From positions 11,170,233-11,234,232 of the forward strand of contig NC_132973.1 of assembly GCF_047496725.1 (NCBI RefSeq): a stretch of DNA of 64,000 nucleotides. Reading direction: 5' to 3'. The stretch is from Anoplolepis gracilipes (taxonomy: Eukaryota > Arthropoda > Insecta > Hymenoptera > Formicidae). Each line of letters opens with the position of its first letter. Within the stretch, counting starts at the first letter, position 1. Of the stretch, positions 1-20,362 are shown piece after piece. The position numbers were made by a program, and so were the translations under genes. The notes beneath the pieces are model-generated. The model was not told where the DNA came from. It did no database searches and worked only from the letters and a program-made list of their open reading frames with translations.

Positions 1-511
1 GGCATTTTCCGTGATACATTCCATACGCGATGTATGCATGCGGTAAAGAAAAATTGTGCGACATAGTTACTGACAGTTTCGACACTCTTTAACAACATTT
101 CGCCCGACATTCAGCTCTGTAAATAGATTTATAATGTACAAAGTAAAATGCGCATTGAGGGAAGAGGCTGAGGTACGCTTCTCAACCATAGATTTTCTCG
201 ACGACCATTTTCCCAAGATATCGTAGGAACGCGATATATTTTCCAAGGAGACCCCAGTAAGGTCGGATTCTTTCTAAGGGAGGCGCATCCATCATCTCGA
301 GAAAGTTGTTCACCCGATTTTCTCCCACGTTTTCTTTCTACTTGTCCGCTTTATCGCGACCTCGAGGCGACGACGAGGATCGTCGTCCCTTTCGCGCGCG
401 AGAAAGTTTTGATGCTGTTCGTCACGGTGTCGCGGGACAAATCGAATCGTCGCGATGGAAAACTCAACGAAACTCAATTTCCATCCGCGCGCTTCGTCGC
501 CGGAAACGCGA

Positions 512-543
512 CGCCGCCGTCGCCGCCGTCGCCGCCGTCGCCG
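512..543. repeat. GC-rich 9-bp tandem repeat (CGCCGCCGT)n
   Basis: About three and a half copies of the 9-mer CGCCGCCGT lie inside a CpG-rich block at 340-620. Read in different frames they give runs of arginine, serine/proline or alanine/valine. This explains the overlapping open frames on both strands here, so I do not call those frames genes. The block could be a promoter-associated CpG-rich segment. Confidence 0.75.
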
Positions 544-3500
544 CATTCGTTCGACGAACGCATCCGCGAGATTCTCCCGACAACGAGAAGGAACGAGACA
601 GGATTCCCTTCGATTGCCGCGGATTAAATTAATTCCCGCTGAATTTTGTACATCGAGAGATGCTTATATATATTTGTACGCTAACGATTTTTCAACGTTG
701 TCGACTTGCAGAAGGAATAAGGAAGCGTGTCAACCGTTTAAAATTCCATTTCACTTTTTCTATCGTAAAGCCTATTAATATATAAATTGAAAAAAGTTTT
801 AATTGATTGAAATCAATTTTGAGGAATATTTTTTTTAAATTAATTGATTAAAAATGATAGCGGAGAACTTCGTTATCCGTTTTCACCAAAACACAGAGTC
901 TTTGTTTCCGAAACACATGTCACGTATAAAGTGATATTGCTCGGTCAAGAGGGCGGTACTTTCCAAAGTTAATTGGTCTAATTATATATTCGAGAGTAGT
1001 CCGTCTTAATTATCTCGCGCTTTCACCCTTGCAGGAAGGACACCCTTGACGACACAAGTGGGTGTCCGTGGCTAATTGCATCGCGTCTCTAATTGAATCT
1101 GAGAACGGAAATTTGAATTACCCCACTCATCGGTGGTCGCGAAAATTCACTCCGGACAAAGCGACGAGACTATAACAAAGGGAAAAAAGGAAGAAAGACA
1201 CGTGAAGAAGAAATAAAAATATCGAGGAAGCTACACGATTGCATGAGATAGGAATCCGATCTATAGGCGCCAATCTGTCTTCGTTCCCGCGACAGAGGAA
1301 GAGATTAAGGGAGAAAAGGCGACCTATTGGCCACTATTCATCCTTAGGCAAGCTTTCGCGAAAGTACCATCTCCCTCTTTCGCCTTTCCTCCTCGAATTT
1401 TCCACCTTGCCACCCACCTCTCGCAACGTTTCTCACCCTTTTAGTACCTCGTCACTTTGTCGCCTCCGCGTGTAATTTTCTTTAGTGTTATGCTTTCGCT
1501 CGCATAGTGTAGTTAAATCAACGTTGGTGAAATGTCAACTTTACATCAACAAGTTCTCTGTGGTTATCGATTTTTTAATCAAATTAATCGTCGCAGCAGC
1601 ACTTAGCGCGTGACTTGCTCGTGTGTGAGAAAAATATCTTCTATGTAGATGTAAGGATCTAATTTTCGAGATAACGACTAGTCAGATGGCGACCTTCTCT
1701 TGTCGGTGGGAGGATAATGGATATCCCCCGGTGAACATCTTGGAGGACAATAAAGCCCCGGAAATTTCATTCGCGACACGAACCAGCACAATCCTAGGTG
1801 ACCGACTCGTGTTCTGCCAGCCGCGGAACATTCGCCCGGCGACGTCCCGCGTTGGCGAACACGCTCGAGAACCCGCATCCGCCAATCTGGCGAGTTTTCC
1901 AGACGGTCCTCGACGAAGCATGGATGCAGGCAACATTTTTTTCAAGATTTTATCTACATTCGAAAAGTCGCTCCAACCAAAAATTAAAATTATATGGAAA
2001 TTATTCCTCTTCTTAAAAAAGACATATTATCTACATATTGTTGCCTCTTTTCCGAGATGCTGATTGGTTATCTCGATGTCTCGTTGTCAAGTGCGTTATT
2101 GCGACTTGCTCCGCACGTGTCGATTTGCAGCTGTCAAATTTTGACAGTTTATGTGACAACTTGTAAAAAAATTAAATTAAAGAAAAGTTAAAAAAATAGT
2201 TAAAGAAAACAAAGAAGAAAAAAAGAAAGGTACATAAATATTATATATGATGAACCTATATATAAACATTTCCCATGATATTATATGTATATTTAATATG
2301 TAATTTATATTTGTGTAATTAATAGAAAAAAGAAGAGATGAAAGAAGGAGAAGGGATATAATATTAAATAAAGAAAGAGAAAGAGAAAGAAAGAAAGAAA
2401 AAGAAAACAGGATGCTTTCTTAAAGCCAATAAATATTAAAATTAAATATTCAACAATCAATTAGCATTGCGGAAAAGAAATTTTAACGCTTAACTTTAAC
2501 ATACACAATAATAACCATGTAACACGATATAAACACACATAAAATAAATAGCACGCGCTTAAAATCTTCTAGTAAGATATAAAATTTAATCAAAAATTAA
2601 TTATTATTATGCGCTTTCGATAGACTATTATAATACGTACATACGTCTATGCTCTTTTTCATTTTTTTTTTTTTTTTTTACATCAACTTCTGCGGAAGTG
2701 GGAATTGTCCATCCTGTAACAGCAAATTTCACCTCTTCCGGCTCTTGGTTGCTAGCTCGTAAATACGTAAAATAAGAACATATCGTGAAACGGGAAGGGC
2801 AGAGGTACCGGATAAAAAGCGTTAAATTTTGCGCAAGTATTTTCTTCTCGACGACAGCCGAAAAGATCTCAGATGCACGTGTCGTCCTGGTCGGATTTTC
2901 CTTTTATTAAACTTCACGCGACTTCGTCCTCTGAATAATACATCGCGCTCGCGTTTCCCCAAATTCGTTGTTGAACTCGCAAACATGCGCGCGCGCACAT
3001 ACACACACGTATACGCGACTCCTATTGTCAAGTTTCTTGGAAAATGAAAATGTAAGCCGTGGTGTTTAACATTGTTTGCAAATCGATAATTACAAAATTT
3101 CGCTTCTAGAGAGATTGAAAGCGATTCGATGTGAAAATCATATTGGATGGGATCGCGTGAATATAATATATCGAGTAATGCTTTGAATCGAATATAAAAG
3201 TTTGAGACCCATTGTGAATTAATGAATAATAAATTAATTAATATGCAAATTTAATATAAAGAAAGGCAAATAAGAACCAATGCAATCGTTGTAGCGTATG
3301 TACATATTAAAATAAATCAAGCGTAATTATAAATCAACACATAATTAATGCATAATTTAAACGCACGTTTCGGTTCTTTATTTGAATTATCTACAACGCA
3401 ATTAAATAAAGAAATAGTTAGTCATAAAGTAAAATTAGTAATTAAGTCGAGAGTTGATTATTTTTGACTTTTATCGATCTGATTTAATTCTTGCTGTTTT

Positions 3501-5287
3501 ATATTATACCATTATGTTTTATTCACGTTTATTTATACAATTTTATCCTTGACTCGAATTTATTCTTCTTTTTATATATTAAATTTAATTATTATTTCCA
3601 AAAGAGCCTTTAAACGATTATTAATTAATTAATATATAATTGACAGTTTTTTAACAGTAATTAATTTCAATGTAATTTTATCGAATCGTTTAATTTATCT
3701 GTTATATAATTATTCTCTTCAATAGCTCGATCTTGCAATTACCACGTGAGAACGCGTCACCATTAAAATTGAAACGTGACAATTTTCTTCGAATATTCTT
3801 ATTGTTAACTGCATTTGTAACATGGTAGCTGAAATGAAAAGTTCTGTAATGGCGCGTAAAATTATTTTCCCGTGTGTCGGTTATTTCATTTTATAGAAAC
3901 CCTTTGATCGGATCCTCTCTGCAATTAGGACCTTTCACGGACTGCTCTTTGATATCGTTCTCTTCGACTTTCTCAGAAATTGCCTCTGGTCCGGCTTAAA
4001 TTGTATTCCACGCGTATCTGAAAATTCCGCGTTGACAATAGAGCTTCAGCTGAGTGTGGCGATAAAACTTGTATGCGAGAGAAACTGACTTTTTTCCAAC
4101 TCCAATTTAATTAAATTTTTTTTCCATTTCAAAGTTTTTTACCGAATTGATCGAAATTGCGTTTCAACTGTCAAGGATTGGATTTTCGAAAAATTTCGGA
4201 GCGTTAAGTCGTCACAGCGATGGATTGATAGAGCACCATTTCCAGACAGGGCACTTGCGGTTATCATCGTCATATGTTCGTTTACCGTTGTTTGACAGTT
4301 TAGACATTATATGTATATATATAGATCATCCTGTGTACGAGCCAACGATATTTTCACTACAATAAATTTAAATTATTAAATTAATAATTTTTTAAGAAAT
4401 AAGTTTTTTCAACGGATGGATTAAAAATTATATATTTTTTAAAATTATATTTTTTTAGAAATATATCTGTTTCTCTTGTTGAAAAATTTGGCAGGGCAAT
4501 TCATTCACTACAATGTGATTGATGTGAGGCTGAGTCTCGATGAAGCATCGCCTGACATGTACATACAACGTGCATTCTCCTGAGGGCAATTACATTGATT
4601 CGAGATGATCGGCTTTGTCCCTTTGTCTATAGTAGGCGTTCAAATTGAACCACTGCTTCGCGAGAAAAAAAATCCCGTCGAAATCGAACCTATTATATTG
4701 ATTTTCTGTCAAAGGGGAGTATAGTGCATTGTGCACATGATACTTGCATAGAATATGTGTGTACTCTCTTCGTAAACAATAGAATAATTTTGTACCGAGA
4801 TAGCGCGGATTTAGTACAGGATCTCTCGATCGGAATCTTATCGTGTAATATTTTTATAGTACACGTATCCTTTTATAAAAAATGTATGTTCATGTCTTTC
4901 GATGCTATAATTTTCATCGTGTAATAATCTCTTTGTTTTAAGATGAAGAGCTCTTGATAGAATATGCGCACACACATTTTCGACAAGATGCAGGGAACAT
5001 CTCTCTAGAACTTTTTTTTTTTCGTGTTTAAAAAATCGCGAATTGTCGTTTCTTTTTTCAACATTCATTATCATAACGAATTACATATAATAAACGGCAA
5101 AGGATTCCAACTTGCACGTTCGTCCCACACGTTTGGAATGCATGGGCGAATTTCAGAAGTGGTAATTAATGCACCGGCATGCATACGGAAGCACACGGAG
5201 AGAGAATTTATGCCGCTAAGTATCCTGCGGGAATATCGGTGTTTCTCTCTACAGAGAGAAGGTAGATGGATGGATAAAATGTTCTGA

Positions 5288-5321
<34 letters not shown>
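5288..5321. repeat. (GA)n microsatellite
   Basis: An uninterrupted GA dinucleotide run lies just upstream of the first recognised TMEM72-like exon. It has no coding meaning; frames crossing it are low-complexity. Confidence 0.9.
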
Positions 5322-5744
5322 AAATATTTAACAAAAATTTAAATACGTATAAAATTAAAAATATTAAATTGAAATTAAATTTTTATCAACGCATGCAAAG
5401 ATAATTAACTCGTGAGTCAAGAACCTCAAATAAAATTAAACAAAAATGTAATCATCTTAACAAAAAATTACTAGGTAAAAATAAAAAAGAAGACTACATG
5501 TGTATTATTATACATCATATATTTATGAAACTCGCTCAATTTATCATAGCTGAAATATTTCGCGACGATTTGTATGCGAGTTGTATCCGCGGTTATAAAT
5601 TACGCGAATCTCGCGTTCGGCGTAAAATACGATCGAGGAGATCGATGCCTGCAAAATACATATCGTATAGCAGCGCGGTGAGATGGAATTCATCAGACGG
5701 GACGGGAGATGCAATCTTTTTGATCCTCTTTCTGTCTGTTGCAG

Positions 5745-12796
<7,052 letters not shown>

Positions 12797-14312
12797 CACG
12801 AGCGACGGCCCTCCTGGGCCAGCGAATCCGACGAGGACAGTGAGCTTGAACAGAGGACATGTCAAATCGCTACGTTATCTTAGTCCTTGAATCTGAGAAA
12901 TCTCCGATCCGATCTGGTCCTGTGTCAATCGAAAGCAAATTATTTTGCTCGAAGCCAGAAGACGAACGTTAGAGATACTCGAGGCCGAAAGAGGCTGAAG
13001 GCCTTCTAAAGTTGTGCGAATTAAATGACCGAAAAGTCGTTTTGTATGCGAAATTTAGTCTAAAAAAAGAGGAAAAATAAAAGAAAAGAGCTTCCTGATT
13101 TTTAAATCTGCGTAAATGATCTAAACACGACACTGTAATAATGGAAGAGATGTACATTGCATGCGCGTGCGTGGAAGAATGAAAAAAAATGTGCGAATAT
13201 TTTTCTTAGATAGATATTCGTGACTCACAAATGATGATTTTCTATGTATTATGTATTTCAGAACATAACAGGTACAAATGTATAATATATTATAATTGCA
13301 TGATGCGTACAAAGCTATAAAACTTCAATAAGGCGATTATTTAGTATGCTACTAAATTACTGTATACACGTTGCGCGATTGCTAATAAATACTTTCTAAT
13401 CTCCTGACTGATGAAATTTATTTATATAAAGAGCTGTAAAGAGAGAAAGAAATATTTCCATTCTTAATATCACAGACTGAATAGCTTCTTTCCTGACAGT
13501 AAAAATTGCTTTAACTTGTTCACAGTTTTGTTCTATTATAATTTGTTATGTATAGTACTAATAAAATTGGCACGTGCAATTTACATGGGGATGATTTTAC
13601 ATGAAAAAATGAGAGATGAGAAAAGAAAACTTCTTTTTTATTAAGAAGTTCTTGAAATTAAATATTTTAATAAGACTCACATTTGAAAAGTAAAAAAAAA
13701 AACTTTTTGAATGAGCAATATAAATGTTAGATCGATTATGGTATTAATTTTGATCATTTAGATTACACAATTCGTCACATCTCTTGATTTCAATAGTTTA
13801 ATTTGAGAATTTCAAGAGTGATGAAGCTTTATAAGCAAGAACAATGTCAGCATTTGAAGAATCAAAGATCCAAAATATTGAACAAGATATCATAATTGTA
13901 TTTGTATAGTACATAGTTTTTAACATAACAAAAATAGGCTACAATTTTTATATTTTTTTATATTAATATATAAAAACAATATTAAATTTTTATTTTCAAA
14001 CTTTACAATACACCAACTTATATATTATTTTATAAATAATACTATTTGTAAAATAAGCATGATATGATTATCATGTTCATTCTCTACGTTTTTTATAAAC
14101 CTTTTTCCTTTCTTCAAAAATAAAGCCTTCTATAAAAAATCTTTATTCTGCATTTTTTACTAATTATTTTGTAAATATACATATATCATTTTTTTCATGT
14201 TCTATCACCCCTTGTTTACTTTTACCATTAATAATAGATCATTGCTACGGGACCTTGTACTTTGACGTAATAAAGAAATATATAAATTAACATGCATCTT
14301 TCTCTCTTAAAT
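12797..14312. other. Convergent 3' region between TMEM72-like and GGPPS genes
   Basis: This stretch holds the 3' ends of two genes transcribed towards each other. For the plus-strand gene, AATAAA signals occur at 13076-13081 and 13384-13389. For the minus-strand gene, TTTATT (AATAAA in reverse complement) occurs near 14140. No further exon was seen. Which signal is used cannot be told from sequence alone. Confidence 0.5.
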
Positions 14313-17176
14313 TTAAAATGTTCCGGTTAAAAGATCTTTGGGTGCTTCTTTAGTATCCCAATTCTTAAGCTCGTCTAGAATTTTTATTAAAAACGGATTG
14401 CCTCCTAAACGATCAATTTCAGCTCTCGCTTTCATGTCCAATTCTTCAAGTACGCCTCTCGTGTATTTGAAAGAGCCAAATTTCTCTAATAATTTAATGC
14501 AATGACGTTTTACTTCGATATCTTTCGTTCGTTGTCTCAGAATATCTTTATCAGGCATTATTAAGGAAACCTATATATGTAATAAAATTTATAAAAATTG
14601 TGTATATGTGATATAAGATTATTTACATTTTCTTAGTAAATAAAATGTGTTAATTATAACAAAAAAATTTTTTCTCTGTCTCTTTAAATAAAAAAAATAT
14701 ACTAAATATTATATTAAAGGATACTTATTATTTGTCTATCATCAGGATTAGTTGTAAGGGCATGAATAATTGGAAAGCTGAATTTTCCTTCGGTCAAGTC
14801 CTCGCAGTAACTTTTGTTTTCAGTATACTGTAATAAAAAATTAACTCAAGTCTTTTCATTTTATATAAGTATGTATATAATGTGACAGATATATTATTAT
14901 TACTCACCTCACCGAGGCACAAATTGCAATAATCATCACGTATTTGAAAGTACAAACCCAAAATGGCTACCAGCGACGATAAATCTTCTTCGTAAGTTGA
15001 AAATAATTTCATTAATCTTACCGCCAAGTTAAAGAGGCCACCAGTCTCTGCAAAATTGATATTTTAATTTTTTTCATACCTATTTTCTTTAATTTCAAAG
15101 ATATGTATGTTTATATGCACAAGTATTAACATTTACTTCTTATTGTCATGGTCTTGTAATCTTCCTCACTTGGACAAATAAAATTATCCCGCCAAAAAAT
15201 GTCCATTCCCTGGCCTCTGTGAAGTTCCAACAATTGTTCCATATACACTTTTGTTGCCTGAAACAGATAACGCTACAATGTTTGCACAATGATGTGAATT
15301 TACATTTTATCTAACTAAATGTGGAGCTTATCTTTTACAATTATAATAAATTACAATAACATTGAACTATTGTTTTAAATTTCATAAAATATTTTACGCA
15401 GTTCATATTCTAGCCAAATTACAATTTTTATTTTAGCTACATTTCATTTTATTCAGTTTATAATTAATATATATTAAAGTTATGATTGACGGATCAAGAA
15501 CACACACATACACAGGCTTGATCTATTCTTTTATTTAAGCATGTATAATATCATAGATAGCTCAAAAACTGCATTTAAATTTTACATTTTTTAAAAATGT
15601 TTGCGCACTTACAGGAAAGAATAAGATCTCTTATTTTTAACTTTTTTTGTAAATATAATGTGACTATAAAGTATCGCTTACTTATTTGTTTTTAAGCAGA
15701 ATTTGATTACTTACTGCAGGATGTTGCAAATTAACAACTCTTTCCATAGCGATAAACAATATATAATTTGCAGCACTCAACGAGCTAGCAATTCCATAAA
15801 CAGAATGAGCAACAGGAATACCTCTTCGCAAAATGGAATTATCTTGAATATCATCAATTCTATAAATAAAAATAGAACAAATAATTTTATAAAAATATAC
15901 TTGCATTTTTGGTTAACATAAATTCAATTTTATACAATTATTATAATATAAAAGTAATGATATGGTAATGTTAAAAAATGTAAGAATTGTAATATGTGTA
16001 AATAAAAGTATAATTCCTAGAAAAAGAAGACATTAAGATAACAATAAAACACAACTAAATAAAACATTAGAATGTTAAATAAAACATTAGAATATTAAAT
16101 TAATGTCAATTTACAAAAAAATAAGTCCAAACAAAAGGAATTTTAGATAAGTTAAAATGTATCTAAATAATATAACTATATATATAGTTATTATATTCAG
16201 ATATATTTTAACTTATCTAAAATTCCTTTTCCTTGAACTTATTATATATAATATATATATATTATCTTATGATATATATATATATCGAATATACACACAC
16301 ACATATATACTATTTTTTTAATGGAAAAGTGTATATATATAGCTTTTTTTAAAAGATTGACGGCGGTTTTTATGACTCATTTACAAAATGTTAATCATTT
16401 ATTTAGAAATCATAAAAATTATAAAAAAAGTTTCCTCGCTACTTTTAATAGTTTTGGAAGAATTAAGTAGCAGTTACATCCTGTGATATATCCTGAATAT
16501 ATATAAAAAATATGCAAGATATTTCTATCTGGATTAATATCTTACTCAACAAATAATTTGTAAAAATTACTTTCCATTAATTTGTACAAAATCTGGTAGT
16601 GTTACAGTAGTTTGATAAGTAAAACACAATAATAATAGGAAAATAATAATGAAAATTATTGTTCAATACATTGTAAAAAGAATAGTTACAAAAGTAATAC
16701 TTCCTAATGCTAGAAAATTATGCTGACAAGATATAACAATCTAAACATGTATATATTATGAGAATTTGAAAGTATGTAATTGAAAAATGTGTTGTACAAA
16801 ACACATAAAAGATTATAGCAAAATGCAAACTTACACAATGCTTGAATTATGGAGCATGCTTACTATTTCCTCGATTGCTTGTATTCTGTCGAGTGATATT
16901 TTTAACCAATAATTAAAAGCTTGAGCTAATTTTGCTCTTATCTGTTTACCAGGAACTTGAAGAATGTACCTGATTGGTTCCAACAGTTTCTACGAGAAAT
17001 CACATAATTTGTTAGTCTTTAATTAATGCTATTTTTCTCTCTATTCGCTGATTGTAAACAACTTAATTATTTAAAAAAAAAAAAGAGAAAAAATTACAAA
17101 GCAGAATAACCTCATCTTCTTTCTTGTCACCGCTTAAAGAGTAATAAAACGGGTTAGTTTTATCCATATTTGTCAT
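14313..17176 (-). CDS. GGPS1 (quemao homologue): Geranylgeranyl diphosphate synthase
   Basis: A complete trans-prenyltransferase: it condenses farnesyl and isopentenyl diphosphate into the C20 geranylgeranyl diphosphate used for protein prenylation. Coding exons in transcription order are 17176-17111, 16989-16835, 15859-15715, 15257-15137, 15047-14908, 14827-14725 and 14545-14313, total 320 residues against 300 in human. Phases agree at every junction. The first aspartate-rich motif DDIQD is at residues 76-80 (after LHNSSIVI), HRGQGMDIFWRD at 135-146, KTGGLFNLA near 163-171, and the second motif FQIRDDYCNL at 196-205; the C-terminal part has ILRQRTKD and GSFKYTR as in animal GGPPS. For the last exon the acceptor at 14546-14547 keeps frame; the more upstream AG near 14570 would break it. 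Start codon MTNMDKTN is the first ATG of the exon. Sterol-pathway enzyme, cytosolic by family. Confidence 0.96.
16119..16245. repeat. Long inverted repeat (hairpin) in a GGPPS intron
   Basis: Two arms of about 58-60 bases face each other around a self-complementary centre (AACTATATATATAGTT). Both arms contain AAAGGAATTTTAGATAAGTT and its continuation, with only scattered mismatches such as AGTCCAAAC versus AGTTCAAGG near the outer end. It lies in the second coding intron (between 15859 and 16835). It could be a tiny TIR element or a folded RNA segment of the pre-mRNA. Confidence 0.85.
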
Positions 17177-18100
17177 ATTTCCAATTCACAGTGATACTTT
17201 CCTCTTCCGAAATCGTAAGAGATCAAAAAGAATAATATCTCGTATATACAAGTAAATTCGTGATACAGCTGTCAAATAAATACAAGAGCACCGCGGCGAT
17301 TCACATCATCTGACGGTTTGACATCCACAAACGTTACACACCACACACTACACGCCGGCATTAGCACACGCCAATATATACCATTACGCCATCGGTATGA
17401 ATGGAGGGAGTATATGATAGAGAAGAATAAGAGGGGTCATGCCCCCATTTTTTAGGGAACGCTTTTTCCCCGTCGTACAGTGGCGCTAACTGAATCCACA
17501 ATTGAGTTATCGAAACATATATTGTAATAATCAACGTTATTTCATTCTCCGTCATTTGTCATGTCGCGAACGGACATTGATAAGCGTTCTATCTTCATTA
17601 TTCTCTTACTTCGTGACGTAAGCCGCACAGGCGCTAGGCGCATGCGTGACGAAGTGACAGTAACAAATACGTCACTAACGGAGCGCGGTCGGAGCTCGGA
17701 GCTCGGAGCTCGGAGCAGGTCGGAGTTCGGCGGCCTCGGCAATGCTCGGTACGTTTTCGGACAGTTTCGCAGGGCGCATCGCGCATCGTCGTCGGACAAC
17801 AGTAACGTGTGATAGCGTGGATACTGGACGTTGTGATTGACGTCATCCCCTGTTGTCGGTCGCTCGGAAATATAATGCGCGCCGGTGGAAGCAATTGTTC
17901 TCTCGCGTCTTATCGCCGTCGCTTCGTCATCAGCGCGGAGTGTACGATCGTGTGAGGAATAGACGAGGAAGAAGGAGAGACGTGACGGAGGTTCCAGCGT
18001 CGACATCGGGGCGTCGCGAGAAGGTCAACCTCTATCGAGCGCCTCGAGAGAGACGACAGGCGACGTCGCGCGGCCGATGACACGTCCAATATAATCTACG
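17177..18100. promoter_or_regulatory. CpG-rich divergent promoter block between GGPPS and MVB12
   Basis: GGPPS starts at 17176 on the minus strand and MVB12 runs rightwards on the plus strand. The block at about 17560-18090 is strongly GC- and CpG-rich against an AT-rich background, and includes a short GGAGCTC-type tandem repeat near 17690-17715. MVB12's coding exon is preceded by an acceptor (AG at 20343-20344), so a 5' untranslated exon should lie upstream, most likely in this block. Frames open on both strands here (for example 17542-18006 minus) are best explained by base composition. The promoter role is an inference. Confidence 0.5.
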
Positions 18101-20072
18101 AAAGGGGGAAGAGTGACATCACGTATAATATATACATATACACATATATATTTATACATATATGTCGCCTCTACTAGTATATATATATCTCTCTCTATCG
18201 ACCTCTCTTCTCGAGCACGCCCTTGAGTATCACGCCGGTTTTCCACGACTCCCTAAACGCTCTTCCCTCTGCGTCTCATGACTCGTGACGTTATGTGTGT
18301 TGTTTGTTTTGTCCAGCATTTGTCTATTATCTCTTACATTACCTGATTACCCCTATCTCATATTCATTATATATATATATATATATATAATCGATCTTTG
18401 ATACATCTCTCTCGAGTTTTAGCTCTTTAATATATATATATATAAAGAGATCTTGAGAGATAAAAATATACACATATATATATGGTTATCTACAAGTGCT
18501 TTACGTCAACGCTAAACGTGGCGTGCTTCAAAGATTTTGTTCCTTTGTGCGAATAATGGTTACGAAAAAGACCTCGCAAAAGTCTTAATTAATTTAATCT
18601 CCAGACGAAAATCATCTCAGAGATGAGATGGCGGGATTTCCTGATTGTCATTGTTTCGCAAGATTCCGGAGTCCGTATTCTTTTTTCTTTTGCGTTGCAA
18701 CAGTGAACAAGTATTGGAAGATGACTGGCTCACGTTCTTATTTTTCGTATGACGTTTTCTTCCGCGTATTAACATCTATTTAGACGGTTCATAAAAGCTG
18801 ATTAACACATTGCTATATTGATCTAATTCTAGAATGCTAATATATTTATTTGTCGTATTGGAACATTCGTAGATAGATTTGACCTTTTCTTAGGTTCAAA
18901 TGACAGGAGGAAGTCGCCTCTTTAATACAACGAAATGATGTTTTATCGTTATTAATTCGTAGATTTCGAAAACATTGATATTATGCTTAATTTTAAACTT
19001 GTCAAGAAACATGTTTATCAAGGAAAGAATTTGTTTATGAAATGTTCGCGCAATTATTAATGTAGCGCATTCTTCCACGAACATGCCGTACGTTCCACTT
19101 TACTTTCCTCTTACGTTTCGTCTTCCTCAAGCCTGTTGTGTTAATTCAAGCTACATACATTACATACTCATCGACAAGGGCGTTCACAAGATTTTTTTCA
19201 AAAGGGGGGGGGCATGGCATAAATGTCACTCAGATTGATGCGAAATGCTTTGATAATTATCTTTATATCTTTATATCTTTTAATATTAAAGCTTTCTTAT
19301 CGCGAAGATAAGACGAGATGTAAATCGAGAAAAGTTAATTTGTTTTTTTGTATTTTATTTTAAAGAATTTTTTAATTTTTTGTGTTTGTATTTTAATTTT
19401 TTAATATTTTTTCTTGTTAAATGAGGAACATAAGCATTGAAAACATGAAATAAAATATGATTATGAATTTTTTCATATTTCGAGTCAAAATTCATTTTAT
19501 CTCGACGTAAATTCCAGCGTGCTTGTCATTTTTCGAGAAAGGCCAAAATCATTATTCTTACGCTTCTTAACACATAAAAAAAATGGATAGATCTCCTTAT
19601 CGATAAGCGAATACAATCAAGCCGCCTTGACGTAGAACGTCTTAAAAGCGTCGTCTCTGAACGAATCTATTCTCCAGCCAAACTGCAAATCGAATCGAGA
19701 ATGTAAGACAAGATTGCAACCAAAGAATTCAATCGATTTGCTATATCGCATCGGATTAACGAGTGTTTCATAGTCGATTGCTTCGCGTTTGGAAAACCCG
19801 TAGAGCGAAGAATGTCGGTCATACGTTGATATTTTTGGAGCGCTTTGCTGATACATCGGAAAAGGGCGATTTCGTTTATGATTTTTGGACGCGTCGTTAT
19901 ATTTACGTCGCAAGTTTTTATGCAAACGTAATTTTCTCGCGATAATCATCGAACAATGGCTCTTGCAATGGTGATTAGGAATGAAATTAATTTCTATTAA
20001 TAATTGACGTAATACATTTGGCAAAAAAGAAAAAAAAGCAGTACAGTAGACTCTTGTATAACGTGCAAGACT
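18101..20072. other. Probable first intron of MVB12, no exon seen
   Basis: AT-rich sequence with TA-type microsatellites near 18120-18190, 18367-18390 and 18430-18445, and a run of nine G near 19205. A 157-residue minus-strand open frame (19617-20090) crosses into the transposon-like repeat at 20073 and shows no family I recognise, so I do not call it a gene. Confidence 0.45.
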
Positions 20073-20260
20073 CAGGTAGCAAGCACACATTTTGATGTCA
20101 AAATATGGTTGGTTCGAACCAAATATGACGTGATGTAATGATGTAAAAATGACGGACTAATGTCACCGAGGACGACATTTCAAGACGTTGAAAAGGTCAC
20201 GTGACGTCAGTGAATCAGAAAACCAGTTTTCAACGTCAAAATGACATGTGCTTGATATCC
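20073..20260. mobile_element. Short TIR element, deleted copy of the 46-kb element
   Basis: It begins CAGGTAGCAAGCACAC and ends in the inverted counterpart GTGCTTGATATCC, which is somewhat decayed. Read in reverse complement it matches both outer parts of the element at 46053-46679 (CATTTTGACGT..., GACGTCACGTGACC, CTTGAAATGTCGTC, ATTAGTCCGTCATTTTTAC, CACGTCATATTTGGTTCG) but lacks about 440 bases of the middle. It lies about 100 bases upstream of the MVB12 acceptor and is therefore probably intronic. Confidence 0.8.
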
Positions 20261-20362
20261 TATAAATGTCTCAATTATTTATGATTTATTGGTCCATTCT
20301 TCTTTGGAGCATTACTCGGAATCTAATCGGAAATGAATTGACAGGTTTCCGGGATCACAGCA

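Larger units (their letters stand above)
1..5744. other. Non-coding stretch upstream of the TMEM72-like exons
   Basis: I found no exon I could support here. The missing first exon(s) of the TMEM72-like gene should lie here or before the window, because the first recognised exon at 5745 starts inside a codon after a strong splice acceptor. A CpG-rich block at about 340-620 and another moderately GC-rich piece at about 1690-1930 are open in several frames, but no protein family is recognisable in them. The rest is AT-rich, with a poly-T run near 2665-2680 and a purine-rich GAAA stretch near 2370-2405. Confidence 0.5.

Noticed and set aside
17542..18006. 154-residue minus frame and overlapping plus frames
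   Set aside because: They lie in a CpG-rich block where stop codons are rare; no family is recognisable and the position suits a promoter.
19617..20090. 157-residue minus frame
   Set aside because: It starts inside the transposon-like repeat at 20073-20260, has no recognisable motifs and sits in a probable MVB12 intron.
20108..20120. GGTTCGAACC resembling a tRNA B box
   Set aside because: It is a palindrome inside the TIR element, is present in related form in the 46-kb copy, and has no matching A box or cloverleaf around it.
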